A stretch of 64,000 nt of DNA from Rhizobium halophilum (lineage in GTDB: Bacteria; Pseudomonadota; Alphaproteobacteria; Rhizobiales; Rhizobiaceae), in NCBI RefSeq assembly GCF_021648825.1, contig NZ_JAKJHS010000001.1:496001-560000 (forward strand), given 5' to 3'. Under the pieces are notes generated by a model, which ran no database searches, was not told the DNA's origin, and was given only the letters and a program-made list of their open reading frames with translations. Each line of letters begins with the position of its first letter. Positions within the stretch are counted from its first letter, which is position 1. Shown one piece after another: positions 17,476 through 25,243 of the stretch. The translations under genes were made by a program, and so were the position numbers.

Positions 17476-17591
17476 CGCTTTCGGCGTCGACGATAGAGCC
17501 AGGCACCGCCCATCCAGTTCGCGACACTGTCGTTGGCAATCTGTGTCCCCTCGGCCTGACAGCCCTTTGCGGGCTGCCAAGACCCCGCGGT

Positions 17592-18713
17592 TCAGCGGCT
17601 GCGCTGGAACAGATTTGCGGCTTCGATCGCCTTTTTCTGCAACTCCTCGCTGATCCCCAGGTAGAAATCCTCCAGTTCGGGATCCTTGAGGCCCGCGCGG
17701 CGGGACAGCACATACCACTTGGCCGCCTGGACTGGGTCAGGCCGCGTTCCCAGCGCGTTGATGTAAAGGTGCGCAAGCTTGTTCTGCGCCACGACATTGC
17801 CCCGTAAGGCGGCAATGCGCATCCACTGAAAACCCTCCTCGTAGTCTCGCTCGCCGCCTGTGCCATTCACCAGCCATACGCCCATGTCGAGCTGAGCGGT
17901 ATCGAAGCCGGCCTTCGCCGCCCGCTCAAGCCATAGACGCGCCTTGCTCTTCTTCTCCTCCGGCAATCCGCTGACGTAGACATAAAGCTGCGCCACGGCA
18001 TACTGCGCATCCGCCAGTCCCTGCGCAGCCGCCTTCTCGTAGAACGGAAGCGCGAGCTTGAGCCCCTTTTCTCCCGGGTTGTCGGAAACGAGGATCTGCG
18101 CCCAGTTGAACTGCGCGGAGGCATTGCCGGCTTCGGCGGCCTTGCGCATGAACTCGTCGGCCTTCGCCTTGTCGCGCTCCACATGGCGGCCGGACATCAG
18201 CAGGAGCGCGTACTGAAACATGGCCGCCGGGTCGCCCTGCTCCGCGGCCTGCCCGTACCAGAAGGCAGCCGCCTTGGGATCGCGCTTGATACCGAGCCCC
18301 TTGGTCACCATCTCGGCGACCAGTGTCTGCGCCGCCGGATCTCCCTCTTCCGCACGCGGCAACGCCTTGGCAAGAGCGGTCACGTAGAGGCCCCGCTGAT
18401 AAGCTCCATAGGCCTCATCGATCGGACCGTCGTAAGGCTTTTCGGGCGGCGCCGGCGGAAGCGTGACGCCCATTCTCTGATAAAGCTGCACCCCGCCGGA
18501 TGCATCGAGGTCATCGGCTTGCTCCTCGGACGCCTCGCCTTCCCCTACCCGCCCCTTCTTCATGGGCTCGGTTCCGCGCTCGAGCGGCCGCGTTACCGCC
18601 GGCGGCGACTGCTGGGCGAAGACCGGCGGAACCGCCAGAGCGCCCGCAAGGGCGGTGACCAGAATGGCTATACCAGGACGAAGAGGGTGGGATGTGGACC
18701 GCATACGGGCCAT
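17592..18713 (-). CDS. Secreted Sel1-like repeat protein
   Basis: 373 residues. A cleavable signal peptide spans about 1-33, ending in VPPVFA. An acidic linker is followed by at least five Sel1 repeats of about 36 residues over 110-345 (AAFWYGQAAEQGDPAAMFQYA, AQFNWAQILV, ADAQYAVAQLY, AQLDMGVWLV, AQNKLAHLYI). Sel1 proteins are periplasmic or cytoplasmic scaffolds. ExoR of rhizobia is a known member, but this one is longer and distinct. The ATG at 18713 overlaps the ThiE-like stop (TGATG), so translation is probably coupled. A TTG one codon earlier is less likely. Confidence 0.8.
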   Translation of the reverse strand: MARMRSTSHPLRPGIAILVTALAGALAVPPVFAQQSPPAVTRPLERGTEPMKKGRVGEGEASEEQADDLDASGGVQLYQRMGVTLPPAPPEKPYDGPIDEAYGAYQRGLYVTALAKALPRAEEGDPAAQTLVAEMVTKGLGIKRDPKAAAFWYGQAAEQGDPAAMFQYALLLMSGRHVERDKAKADEFMRKAAEAGNASAQFNWAQILVSDNPGEKGLKLALPFYEKAAAQGLADAQYAVAQLYVYVSGLPEEKKSKARLWLERAAKAGFDTAQLDMGVWLVNGTGGERDYEEGFQWMRIAALRGNVVAQNKLAHLYINALGTRPDPVQAAKWYVLSRRAGLKDPELEDFYLGISEELQKKAIEAANLFQRSR

Positions 18714-19366
18714 CAAGCCTCAAACCGTGGCGCTTTTTCGTCCAAGAGAGCATTGACGGTTGCCACTGCCGCGGCAGTCCCGTCCGGATGGTTGAAGACA
18801 GCCGTTCGCAAAGCCACGAACTCGGCGCCCGTTTCCGCCACGGCCAGCACAGAGGAAACGTCGCTGCCACCCATGACGATACAAGGGATCTCCACCATGG
18901 AAGCCCACCATTCGCCAAGCCCCAGGTTCTTGGGGTGGGGCTCCGGCTTGATGTCGCCGTCGAGCTTGCCAAAGAAGATGTAGTCCGGCTGTGCCTCACC
19001 GATCTCCAGCGCCCGGTGGCGATCAGGCGCCCCTCCGGCGCCCACGATCATCTTTGGCGTGTGCTTAGCCAAGGTGTCGCGCAGATCCTCGATGCCGCCT
19101 TCGAAATGCAATCCGTCGGCCTTCGCGCGTCCTGCGATCCGGCTGTCGCCGGCAATCAGCGCCGCAGCACCATGGGCCTGGACGATCGGCACGAGGCGCT
19201 CAGCCACATTCTGGAACTGCTGGTCGTCCCGATCATATTGCGGCAGGATCACTGTGGCCACGTCGCCGGCGGCGAGCGCGTCTTCGAGTTGCGTCGCCTG
19301 CTGATCGAGGTTGTCGCTCGGGGGCAGGATCAAAACGACTCTGCAACGGTCGTCGGGTTCTCTCAT
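18713..19366 (-). CDS. thiE: Thiamine-phosphate synthase-like protein
   Basis: 217 residues with the TIM-barrel layout of the ThiE/TenI family: VLILPPSD at strand 1, IAGDSRIAGRAKADGLHFEG near 91 (the ALIAxxxxxAxxxxADGVHLG signature) and VMGGSDVSSVLAVAETGAEF near 164. True ThiE joins hydroxymethylpyrimidine diphosphate to thiazole phosphate. The match to conserved ThiE residues is partial, and no other thi genes are nearby, so a TenI- or ThiE-like paralogue is possible. It is co-directional and overlapping with the Sel1 gene. Confidence 0.7.
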   Translation of the reverse strand: MREPDDRCRVVLILPPSDNLDQQATQLEDALAAGDVATVILPQYDRDDQQFQNVAERLVPIVQAHGAAALIAGDSRIAGRAKADGLHFEGGIEDLRDTLAKHTPKMIVGAGGAPDRHRALEIGEAQPDYIFFGKLDGDIKPEPHPKNLGLGEWWASMVEIPCIVMGGSDVSSVLAVAETGAEFVALRTAVFNHPDGTAAAVATVNALLDEKAPRFEA

Positions 19367-19458
19367 GGTGTTTCCTGTTCGGCATTTTTGTGAGACGAGT
19401 ATCGGTCGCCCCTCCTCCGATCGATAGACCGGACCGATACTTGGATCAACTGCCCGTC

Positions 19459-20220
19459 ATGCATCTGGATCTTGCGTTCTTCGCCGCGGCTATCCCCGCC
19501 GTGCTTCTTGTCGGATTGTCGAAGGGAGGTTTGGGAGGCGCATTCGCACTGATGGGCGTGCCGATCCTGGCGCTGGTGGTTGACCCGCTGCAGGCCGCAG
19601 CCATCTTCCTGCCGATCCTGATCATCATGGACATCGTCGCACTCTGGGCCTGGCGCAACCACAATGATCAGCGCACGCTGCTGATGATCCTACCCGGCGG
19701 CATCATCGGCATTGCGTTGGGCTGGGCAACTTCGGCCTATGTCTCGCCGAATGCCCTCAAATTCGTGATAGCCGTGTGTACCATCCTCTTCGCCGCCCGA
19801 TATTTCTATCAGGTCTACGGGCCTCATTCCGCAAGGGAGCAAGTTCCCAAGGAGCATCGACCCGTCGCGGCGACTGCCTGGGGGACGCTCGCCGGATACG
19901 CAAGTTTCGTTGCCCACGCGGGTGGGCCGCCCTTCCAGATCTACACCTTGCCGCTCAAACTCGACCCCAAGTCCTATACCGGTGCAAGCGTTCGTTTTTT
20001 CGCGCTGGTCAATGCGATCAAGCTGATCCCCTATTTTGCGTTGGGTGCTCTGGACTTCGAAAACCTTGTCGCGTCAGCAACACTGTTTCCCATTGCGCTC
20101 GCCGCAACCATGATGGGCGCCTGGGTCATCCATCACCTGAAAACAGAGGTTTTCTACCCGCTGACCTACGGCCTCGCGCTTGTGACGGGCTTGAAGCTCC
20201 TCTGGGACGCAGTGATCTAA
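19459..20220 (+). CDS. TauE/SafE-family sulfite or anion exporter
   Basis: About 253 residues with eight hydrophobic segments, beginning MHLDLAFFAAAIPAVLLVGL and followed by the family glycine-rich GLSKGGLGGAFALMGVPIL in the first repeat and GYASFVAHAGGPPFQIYTLP at the start of the second. TauE/SafE permeases move sulfite, sulfoacetate or related anions across the inner membrane. An upstream GTG at 19390 would add 23 polar residues that members normally lack, so the ATG at 19459 is preferred although its ribosome-binding site is weak. It is divergent from the ThiE-like gene. Substrate unknown. Confidence 0.82.
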   Translation: MHLDLAFFAAAIPAVLLVGLSKGGLGGAFALMGVPILALVVDPLQAAAIFLPILIIMDIVALWAWRNHNDQRTLLMILPGGIIGIALGWATSAYVSPNALKFVIAVCTILFAARYFYQVYGPHSAREQVPKEHRPVAATAWGTLAGYASFVAHAGGPPFQIYTLPLKLDPKSYTGASVRFFALVNAIKLIPYFALGALDFENLVASATLFPIALAATMMGAWVIHHLKTEVFYPLTYGLALVTGLKLLWDAVI

Positions 20221-20585
20221 GGGCGAGACTCCAGATCGGTCTCCGGCGGCTCACCAAACCGACGACCGCCGACGTGGCGCCCGATCTCGAGATAGAACAC
20301 GAGGCGGCATAACCCGTAGATCAGGGCGGTCAGGGCAAAGAGGCTGCCCGCGACGACCAGTCCCAGGCTCAACGACTGCGGCAGGTCCAGCAGATAAACA
20401 GGCAGCAGGACCACCAGTGATGAAATGGCGAGCGAAATCCGCATGAAGACGCCCCCGATGCCGTCCCAAAGCACCCCTTCCAAACGAAGGAGTTCCCGGC
20501 GCAAGACGGCTGCATCTCTTGCACCGGTGATTTCGCGGCACGCTTCTTCGAAGATCTGATGGTATTCCCGTCCGGCAAGGCTCAT
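20217..20585 (-). CDS. Two-helix membrane protein, unknown function
   Basis: 122 residues. The amphipathic N-terminal about 40 residues (MSLAGREYHQIFEEACREIT) precede two membrane helices near 50-72 and 78-100, then a basic cytoplasmic tail. I do not recognise the family. GGAGG stands 7 nt before ATG 20585, which is why this start is preferred over 20600. The stop overlaps that of the convergent TauE gene. It is divergent from the arsR gene, which could regulate it, but no operator is evident. Confidence 0.65.
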   Translation of the reverse strand: MSLAGREYHQIFEEACREITGARDAAVLRRELLRLEGVLWDGIGGVFMRISLAISSLVVLLPVYLLDLPQSLSLGLVVAGSLFALTALIYGLCRLVFYLEIGRHVGGRRFGEPPETDLESRP

Positions 20586-20705
20586 CCCACTTCCTCCCAC
20601 GCGAGCTTAGGACGGGCAGCATGGCGACACAAGAATGGCTCGCGGCCTCATGCTGCATCGCACAATCCGCTTGATGGGTTTTCACCTTTGCCTTAGCTTG
20701 AAGCA

Positions 20706-20966
20706 ATGAGCAGCACCGACCCCTTCAATGCCATCGCCGATTCGAACAGGCGCCATTTGCTGGAGGAGCTTCGGCGCGGTCCGAAGACGGTCAACGAGCT
20801 GGCGAAGGGCCTGCCAATCAGCCGTCCCGCCGTATCTCAACATCTCAAGGCTCTGTTGGATTGCAAGCTGGTTACGGTCAGCAATGCCGGAACGCGGAGG
20901 GTCTACTCCGTCAACAACCAGGGCTTTGACCGGCTCAATCTTTGGCTGGATCAATTCTGGTCGTGA
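20706..20966 (+). CDS. ArsR-family transcriptional regulator
   Basis: An 86-residue winged-helix protein. It begins MSSTDPFNAIADSNRRHLLE, then KTVNELAKGLPISRPAVSQH as helix-turn-helix, then the wing LVTVSNAGTRRVYSV. It lacks the metal-binding ELCVCDL motif of ArsR/SmtB sensors, so it probably responds to something other than thiol-bound metal. It belongs with the SdpR/PhlF-like short ArsR proteins that often precede SRPBCC-domain genes, but no such partner follows here. A long inverted repeat covers its stop codon. Confidence 0.85.
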   Translation: MSSTDPFNAIADSNRRHLLEELRRGPKTVNELAKGLPISRPAVSQHLKALLDCKLVTVSNAGTRRVYSVNNQGFDRLNLWLDQFWS

Positions 20967-20983
20967 CCGGAGCCACGACCAGA
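20956..20983. repeat. Inverted repeat across the arsR stop codon
   Basis: TCTGGTCGTG and CACGACCAGA are exact complements around an 8-nt loop. The arsR TGA lies at the base of the loop. No T-run follows, so it is a 3'-end stabilising hairpin or an operator rather than a classical terminator. Confidence 0.6.
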
Positions 20984-21063
20984 GAAGTCGGGAAGGATCA
21001 ATAAAACCGCGTTGTGCCAGGAACTGGGTTACACGCTGGCGAGCGGCAGGACGTATCCACGCC

Positions 21064-21240
21064 TTAGTGGCGCGTGGAGGCCTTCAGACGCTCCAACTCG
21101 TCCTTGAGACGGAGCTTGCGACGCTTGACCTCGGCGATCTCGCGATCGTCAGAGGAAGGAGAGGACAGGATGGTCTGCAATTCGTCCTCCAGAGCACCGT
21201 GCTTCTTTTCAAGCGATGCAATATGAGCCTGAATGGTCAT
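21064..21240 (-). CDS. YdcH family (DUF465) small protein
   Basis: A 58-residue coiled-coil protein beginning MTIQAHIASLEKKHGALEDE and ending RLKASTRH, with the DUF465 pattern of a first helix (SLEKKHGALEDELQ), an SSPSSDD turn and a second basic helix (EIAEVKRRKLRLKDEL). It is cytoplasmic and of unknown function. GGAGGACA stands 6 nt before the ATG. It is transcribed divergently from a second DUF465 gene at 21470. Confidence 0.8.
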   Translation of the reverse strand: MTIQAHIASLEKKHGALEDELQTILSSPSSDDREIAEVKRRKLRLKDELERLKASTRH

Positions 21241-21469
21241 GTCGGCATGTCCTCCTTAGATAACCTGCCCGGCCATCCCTATGGCCGAAGCTTGGGGTTT
21301 GCGAAGGAAGTGTGACACGATCGAACTGGTTTGTCGAAGGTGGAATCATGACTTGATTGGGGCAAATTGGTGGCCCTGCATAACTTCCAGTTAATGCCGA
21401 TTGATGGTAGGAGCTTGCGCACATCGGCAGCAGTCGACAGAAGGTTTGAGTGGAATGGGGACAGCGATC

Positions 21470-21673
21470 ATGGCGGACCAGGAACAGGCGGATATTCGGC
21501 TGGCACTGGCAAGACTTCGCCAGGAGCATGAAGATTATGATGCCGCGATCAACGCGATGATCCAGGTCGGGTGCGAGGCGCTGCGCATCCAGCGAATGAA
21601 GAAGAAGAAGCTTGTGATCAAGGACAAGATCACCCAGCTCGAAGACCAAATTCTTCCCGACATCATCGCCTGA
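21470..21673 (+). CDS. YdcH family (DUF465) small protein, longer paralogue
   Basis: 67 residues, [20 protein letters not shown] followed by a basic second helix [20 protein letters not shown]. This is the DUF465 helical-hairpin layout with a longer first helix than the divergent neighbour. Upstream in-frame ATGs exist at 21455 and 21401. ATG 21470 has GGGGA 8 nt upstream and gives the family-like N-terminus, but 21455 cannot be excluded. It ends 13 nt before purE and may be co-transcribed with purEK. Confidence 0.75.
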   Translation: MADQEQADIRLALARLRQEHEDYDAAINAMIQVGCEALRIQRMKKKKLVIKDKITQLEDQILPDIIA

Positions 21674-21686
21674 GGAGGATGCACCC

Positions 21687-22187
21687 ATGGCCTCCGACCG
21701 CCCCGCCGTCGCTATCATCATGGGAAGCCAGTCCGACTGGGACACCATGAAGAATGCCGCCGACACGCTTGACCAGCTCGACGTGGACTATGAAGCGCGA
21801 ATCATCTCCGCGCATCGTACGCCGGACCGACTCTTCGACTTCGCAAAGAGGGCTCGCGACGAAGGCTTCAAGGTTATCATCGCCGGAGCGGGCGGCGCTG
21901 CCCACCTCCCGGGCATGGCGGCTTCCATGACACCCCTCCCGGTGTTTGGGGTGCCCGTGCAGTCAAAGGCCCTTTCCGGACAGGACAGCCTCCTCTCGAT
22001 CGTCCAGATGCCTGCCGGTATCCCCGTCGGGACGCTGGCAATCGGCAAGGCGGGCGCAGTTAACGCGGCGCTGCTGGCCGCCGCTGTTCTGGCGCTCACC
22101 GACGACGATCTGGCCGAGCGACTCGATGAATGGCGGGCGGCTCAAAGTGCTGCCGTTGCGGAATATCCCATGGACAAGGAAGCATGA
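21687..22187 (+). CDS. purE: N5-carboxyaminoimidazole ribonucleotide mutase
   Basis: 166 residues, class I PurE. It converts N5-CAIR to CAIR in purine synthesis. Motifs include [12 protein letters not shown] near 11, the ISAHRTPDR loop near 40 with the catalytic His, and [16 protein letters not shown] near 71. TGAGGAGG stands 8 nt before the ATG. The stop overlaps the purK start by four bases (ATGA), the usual purEK arrangement. Confidence 0.95.
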   Translation: MASDRPAVAIIMGSQSDWDTMKNAADTLDQLDVDYEARIISAHRTPDRLFDFAKRARDEGFKVIIAGAGGAAHLPGMAASMTPLPVFGVPVQSKALSGQDSLLSIVQMPAGIPVGTLAIGKAGAVNAALLAAAVLALTDDDLAERLDEWRAAQSAAVAEYPMDKEA

Positions 22188-23263
22188 ACGTCACCACCAT
22201 CGGAATTATCGGCGGTGGCCAGCTTGGTCGCATGCTCGCCATGGCAGCTGCGCGCCTGAACGTCCGCACCATCATTCTTGAGCCGCAATCGGACTGCCCG
22301 GCAGCACAGCTTGCGAGCGAACAGATCGTGGCGCAATACGACGACCCTTCGGCGCTCGAAGCGCTTTCACGGGCCTGCGACGTCGTCACCTATGAGTTCG
22401 AAAACGTGCCGGTATCGGCGGCAGAACACCTGCAGGCGACCGTTCCTGTCTACCCACCGCCCAAGGCGCTTGAGGTGGCGCAGGATCGGCTGACCGAAAA
22501 GCGATTCCTCAACGACTGCGGCATTGCCACCGCGGACTTCCGGGCCGTCGACAGCCAGCAGGACCTCGACCTCGCGCTTGCCGACTTCGGCGGACGCGGA
22601 GTGTTGAAAACCGGCAGGTTCGGCTATGACGGCAAGGGACAGCGCGTCTTCCGCTCGTCCGCCGACATGCCGACCGGCGTCTTCCATGCCATGGGTGGCG
22701 TTCCTCTGATTCTCGAAAGCCTCGTCCCCTTCGAGCGAGAGATCTCCATTATCGCGGCGCGTGCCCGGGACGGAACTGTCCTGGCATATGATCCTGCTGA
22801 GAACGTCCACCGAAACGGCATCCTTCACACCTCCGTGGTTCCCGCGACTGTTTCCGAATCGACGGCGGCTGCGGCACAAGACGCCGCCAAGCGTCTCCTC
22901 GACGCGCTCGGCTATGTTGGCGTGATTGGCATCGAGTTCTTTGTCATGGCCGACGGCGGCCTCATTGCCAACGAGATCGCCCCACGGGTCCACAACACAG
23001 GCCATTGGACGGAAGCAGCCTGCGTGGTTTCGCAGTTCGAGCAGCACATTCGTGCTGTTACAGGCCTGCCGCTCGGTGATCCCTGCCGCCATTCCGACTG
23101 CCGGATGACCAACCTCATCGGCGATGAGATCGAGGATGTCGCGTCATGGCTCCAGCGCCCGGACGTGCTCGTCCATCTCTATGGCAAGGCCGAGGCCCGG
23201 CCGGGCCGCAAAATGGGGCATGTTACGGAGCTCACAGGACCGAAAACGCCGTCCAATGGTTGA
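22184..23263 (+). CDS. purK: N5-carboxyaminoimidazole ribonucleotide synthase
   Basis: 359 residues. ATP-grasp enzyme making N5-CAIR from AIR, ATP and bicarbonate, feeding PurE. The N-terminal [16 protein letters not shown] is at 6-21. The ATP-grasp core has [15 protein letters not shown] near 142 and the metal site [13 protein letters not shown] near 264. The start at 22184 overlaps the purE stop. Upstream in-frame codons would extend into purE and are rejected. A terminator-like hairpin follows. Confidence 0.95.
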   Translation: MNVTTIGIIGGGQLGRMLAMAAARLNVRTIILEPQSDCPAAQLASEQIVAQYDDPSALEALSRACDVVTYEFENVPVSAAEHLQATVPVYPPPKALEVAQDRLTEKRFLNDCGIATADFRAVDSQQDLDLALADFGGRGVLKTGRFGYDGKGQRVFRSSADMPTGVFHAMGGVPLILESLVPFEREISIIAARARDGTVLAYDPAENVHRNGILHTSVVPATVSESTAAAAQDAAKRLLDALGYVGVIGIEFFVMADGGLIANEIAPRVHNTGHWTEAACVVSQFEQHIRAVTGLPLGDPCRHSDCRMTNLIGDEIEDVASWLQRPDVLVHLYGKAEARPGRKMGHVTELTGPKTPSNG

Positions 23264-23302
23264 CAGGCTGTATGGCTCGGGTTATCAGCACGGCCAACAT
23301 CG

Positions 23303-23340
23303 AGCGCGCCCTTCTCCTCGGGAAAAAGCGGCGCGCTTTT
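23303..23340 (+). terminator. Terminator-like hairpin after purK
   Basis: AGCGCGCC (23303-23310) pairs exactly with GGCGCGCT (23330-23337) across a 19-nt loop and is followed by TTT. The loop is long, so confidence is moderate. Confidence 0.5.
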
Positions 23341-23393
23341 CAATGTAAGAGACAAGCGGGCCAAGTCGCTCGTAAAATTTGCGGACGAGAACA

Positions 23394-23519
23394 ATGAAGA
23401 TCAAGAATTCGCTGAAAGCGCTGAAGGCCCGTCACCGCGACAACCGCCTGGTTCGCCGCAAGGGCCGCATCTACATCATCAACAAGCAGAACCCGCGCTT
23501 CAAGGCCCGCCAGGGCTGA
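23394..23519 (+). CDS. rpmJ: 50S ribosomal protein bL36
   Basis: 41 residues, starting [20 protein letters not shown] and ending PRFKARQG, very basic. This is the zinc-free bL36 variant common in alphaproteobacteria, as the usual C-x2-C...C-x4-H cluster is absent. Part of the large ribosomal subunit. It is a short single gene with a 16-bp hairpin terminator starting 65 nt after its stop. Confidence 0.93.
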   Translation: MKIKNSLKALKARHRDNRLVRRKGRIYIINKQNPRFKARQG

Positions 23520-23583
23520 TCGGCAGCGACTGGCGCACCCGCGCCATTCACATTGTCGAAAGTTCGGATTTTCCGGTTTGATC

Positions 23584-23629
23584 TTCGGCGCATGCGGATT
23601 ACCTATATCCGCATGCGCCGAATTGTTTT
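23584..23629 (+). terminator. Large hairpin terminator of rpmJ overlapping the next gene's start
   Basis: TTCGGCGCATGCGGAT (23584-23599) and ATCCGCATGCGCCGAA (23607-23622) are exact complements, giving a 16-bp stem with a 7-nt loop, followed by TTGTTTT. Both plausible ATG starts of the following TPR gene (23592 and 23613) fall inside the stem. Confidence 0.8.
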
Positions 23630-24194
23630 GACCTCAGCCCTGCTGGCAGCCTTTTTCGCTGCACCTGCTGCCCTATCGCAGCAAGGGCCTCAAGCAGCAC
23701 CCGCGGTCGTTGCCGACGATGCTCTCGACACTCTCTTCGATGCGCTGAAACGGGAGCGCGATCCAGGCAAGGCTCGCGGTCTTGCGCAGGAGATCATGAC
23801 GGAGATCAGCGCCTCCGGCAGCGCCACCATCGATCTGCTCATGCAGTGGGCGGCCACCGCAATCGGCGAGAAGCGGAATGCCGCTGCGCTTGATTTCCTC
23901 GATCAGGTGACCCTGCTTCAGCCGGATTATGTTGAAGGTTGGAACCGTCGCGCCGGCCTGCACTATGGAATGGGCGACAAGCGCAAGTCCATGGCTGACA
24001 TCAATCAGGTCCTGCAGCGAGAGCCGCGTCACTTCGGCGCCATTGCCGGCATGGCCGCAATTCTCTCCGACGCCGGCCAGGACGAACTGGCACTCAAGGC
24101 ATGGCAGCGATATCTAGAGGTCTACCCAGCCGATCGCGACGCGCAGGAAGCGGCCATCAAGCTCTCCGAAAAACTTGCAGGCAGCCGAACCTGA
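23613..24194 (+). CDS. Secreted TPR-repeat protein
   Basis: About 193 residues. A signal peptide MRRIVLTSALLAAFFAAPAA with cleavage near ALSQ is followed by a helical region with two to three tetratricopeptide units (about 90-185: FLDQVTLLQPDYVEGWNRRA, MADINQVLQREPRHFGAIAG, ALKAWQRYLEVYPADRDAQE). TPR proteins are periplasmic interaction scaffolds. Starts further upstream (23592, 23553) are open, but 23613 places the signal peptide at the N-terminus. It is separated by 2 nt from the following hydrolase, so the two are probably an operon. The start codon is buried in the rpmJ terminator stem. Confidence 0.75.
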   Translation: MRRIVLTSALLAAFFAAPAALSQQGPQAAPAVVADDALDTLFDALKRERDPGKARGLAQEIMTEISASGSATIDLLMQWAATAIGEKRNAAALDFLDQVTLLQPDYVEGWNRRAGLHYGMGDKRKSMADINQVLQREPRHFGAIAGMAAILSDAGQDELALKAWQRYLEVYPADRDAQEAAIKLSEKLAGSRT

Positions 24195-24196
24195 TC

Positions 24197-25243
24197 ATGC
24201 TGAATTTTGCCATTGCCGTATCCGTCGTTATCGTCGGGCTGATCCTCGCTGCCATGGGTTTCTCCGCCTGGAAGGCTCATGCAATAGAGCAAAGGTTTCC
24301 CAACCGCGGCGAGTTGACCGACGTAGGCGGCTTTCAGATGAACGCGCTGCACATACCGGCTGGTCCCGACGCCGATCTGCCGCCGATCGTCTTCATACAC
24401 GGCGCCGGCGGTAATTTGCGCGATCAGGAGGCGGCCTTTCGCCCTACACTCGAGGGTCGTGCCGAGCTCCTGTTTGTCGACCGCCCGGGCCACGGCTATT
24501 CCGAACGTGGCGGCGAGGAGAATGCATGGCCCGATGGCCAGGCGGCAGCCATCGGGAGCTTGATGGAGGCCCGCGGCATCGACAAGGCAATCATCGTCGG
24601 CCACTCTTTCGGAGGCGCCGTCACGGCGAGCTTCGGCCTCTACCATCCCGAGAAGACACTCGGGCTGATCTTCCTCGCGCCGGCGAGCCACCCTTGGCCG
24701 GGCGGCGTCGACTGGTACTACGAACTTGCAGCAACGCCCTATCTCGGCTGGCTCTTCACCCGCACCGTGCTCGTGCCTGCGGGCCTGATGCGGCTCGACA
24801 AGGCGACGAAGAGCGTGTTTGATCCAAACCCGCGTCCAGACGAGTACATGGAGCATGGCGCGCCGGCTCTGGCAGTCCGGCCTCGCAGTTTCCGCAACAA
24901 TGCGATCGACGTCGTTAATCTAAACGACTATGCCCGCCGCGTGGCGCCAAGCTATCGCACAATCGAGGCCCCAACCGTCATCATCAGCGGTAGCCGCGAC
25001 GGCGTCGTGGCCGAGGAAATCCACTCGGTCGGTCTCAAGCTCGACATCGACGACGCGGAATTGGTGTGGATCGACAAATGCGGCCATAAGCCGGATTATG
25101 TGGCGACGGATGTTGCCATCGCGGCAATCGAGAAGCTGGCTGGCCGCGAGCGTGATCTGCAAGGCACGGCCAGCCGACTTGACGTCCGCGTCACAAGTGA
25201 CCGCGCCGTGACAGAGCCGCCCGGCGCACCCCTGGAGCCCTAG
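24197..25243 (+). CDS. Membrane-anchored alpha/beta hydrolase
   Basis: 348 residues. An N-terminal membrane helix (about 3-22) precedes an alpha/beta hydrolase fold: oxyanion strand FIHGAGGN near 71, nucleophile elbow GHSFGGA with Ser137, acid SGSRDGV near 273 and His GHKPDY near 300. It is inferred to be a serine hydrolase anchored in the inner membrane. The substrate is unknown. It starts 2 nt after the TPR protein stop, suggesting joint function. A stop overlap of four bases with convergent pykA closes the unit. The C-terminal 30 residues are charged and Pro-rich. Confidence 0.8.
   Translation: MLNFAIAVSVVIVGLILAAMGFSAWKAHAIEQRFPNRGELTDVGGFQMNALHIPAGPDADLPPIVFIHGAGGNLRDQEAAFRPTLEGRAELLFVDRPGHGYSERGGEENAWPDGQAAAIGSLMEARGIDKAIIVGHSFGGAVTASFGLYHPEKTLGLIFLAPASHPWPGGVDWYYELAATPYLGWLFTRTVLVPAGLMRLDKATKSVFDPNPRPDEYMEHGAPALAVRPRSFRNNAIDVVNLNDYARRVAPSYRTIEAPTVIISGSRDGVVAEEIHSVGLKLDIDDAELVWIDKCGHKPDYVATDVAIAAIEKLAGRERDLQGTASRLDVRVTSDRAVTEPPGAPLEP

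Noticed and set aside
16791-17807. 338-codon plus-strand frame over suhB and the Sel1 gene
   Set aside because: Antisense shadow of suhB (IMPase motifs intact on the minus strand).
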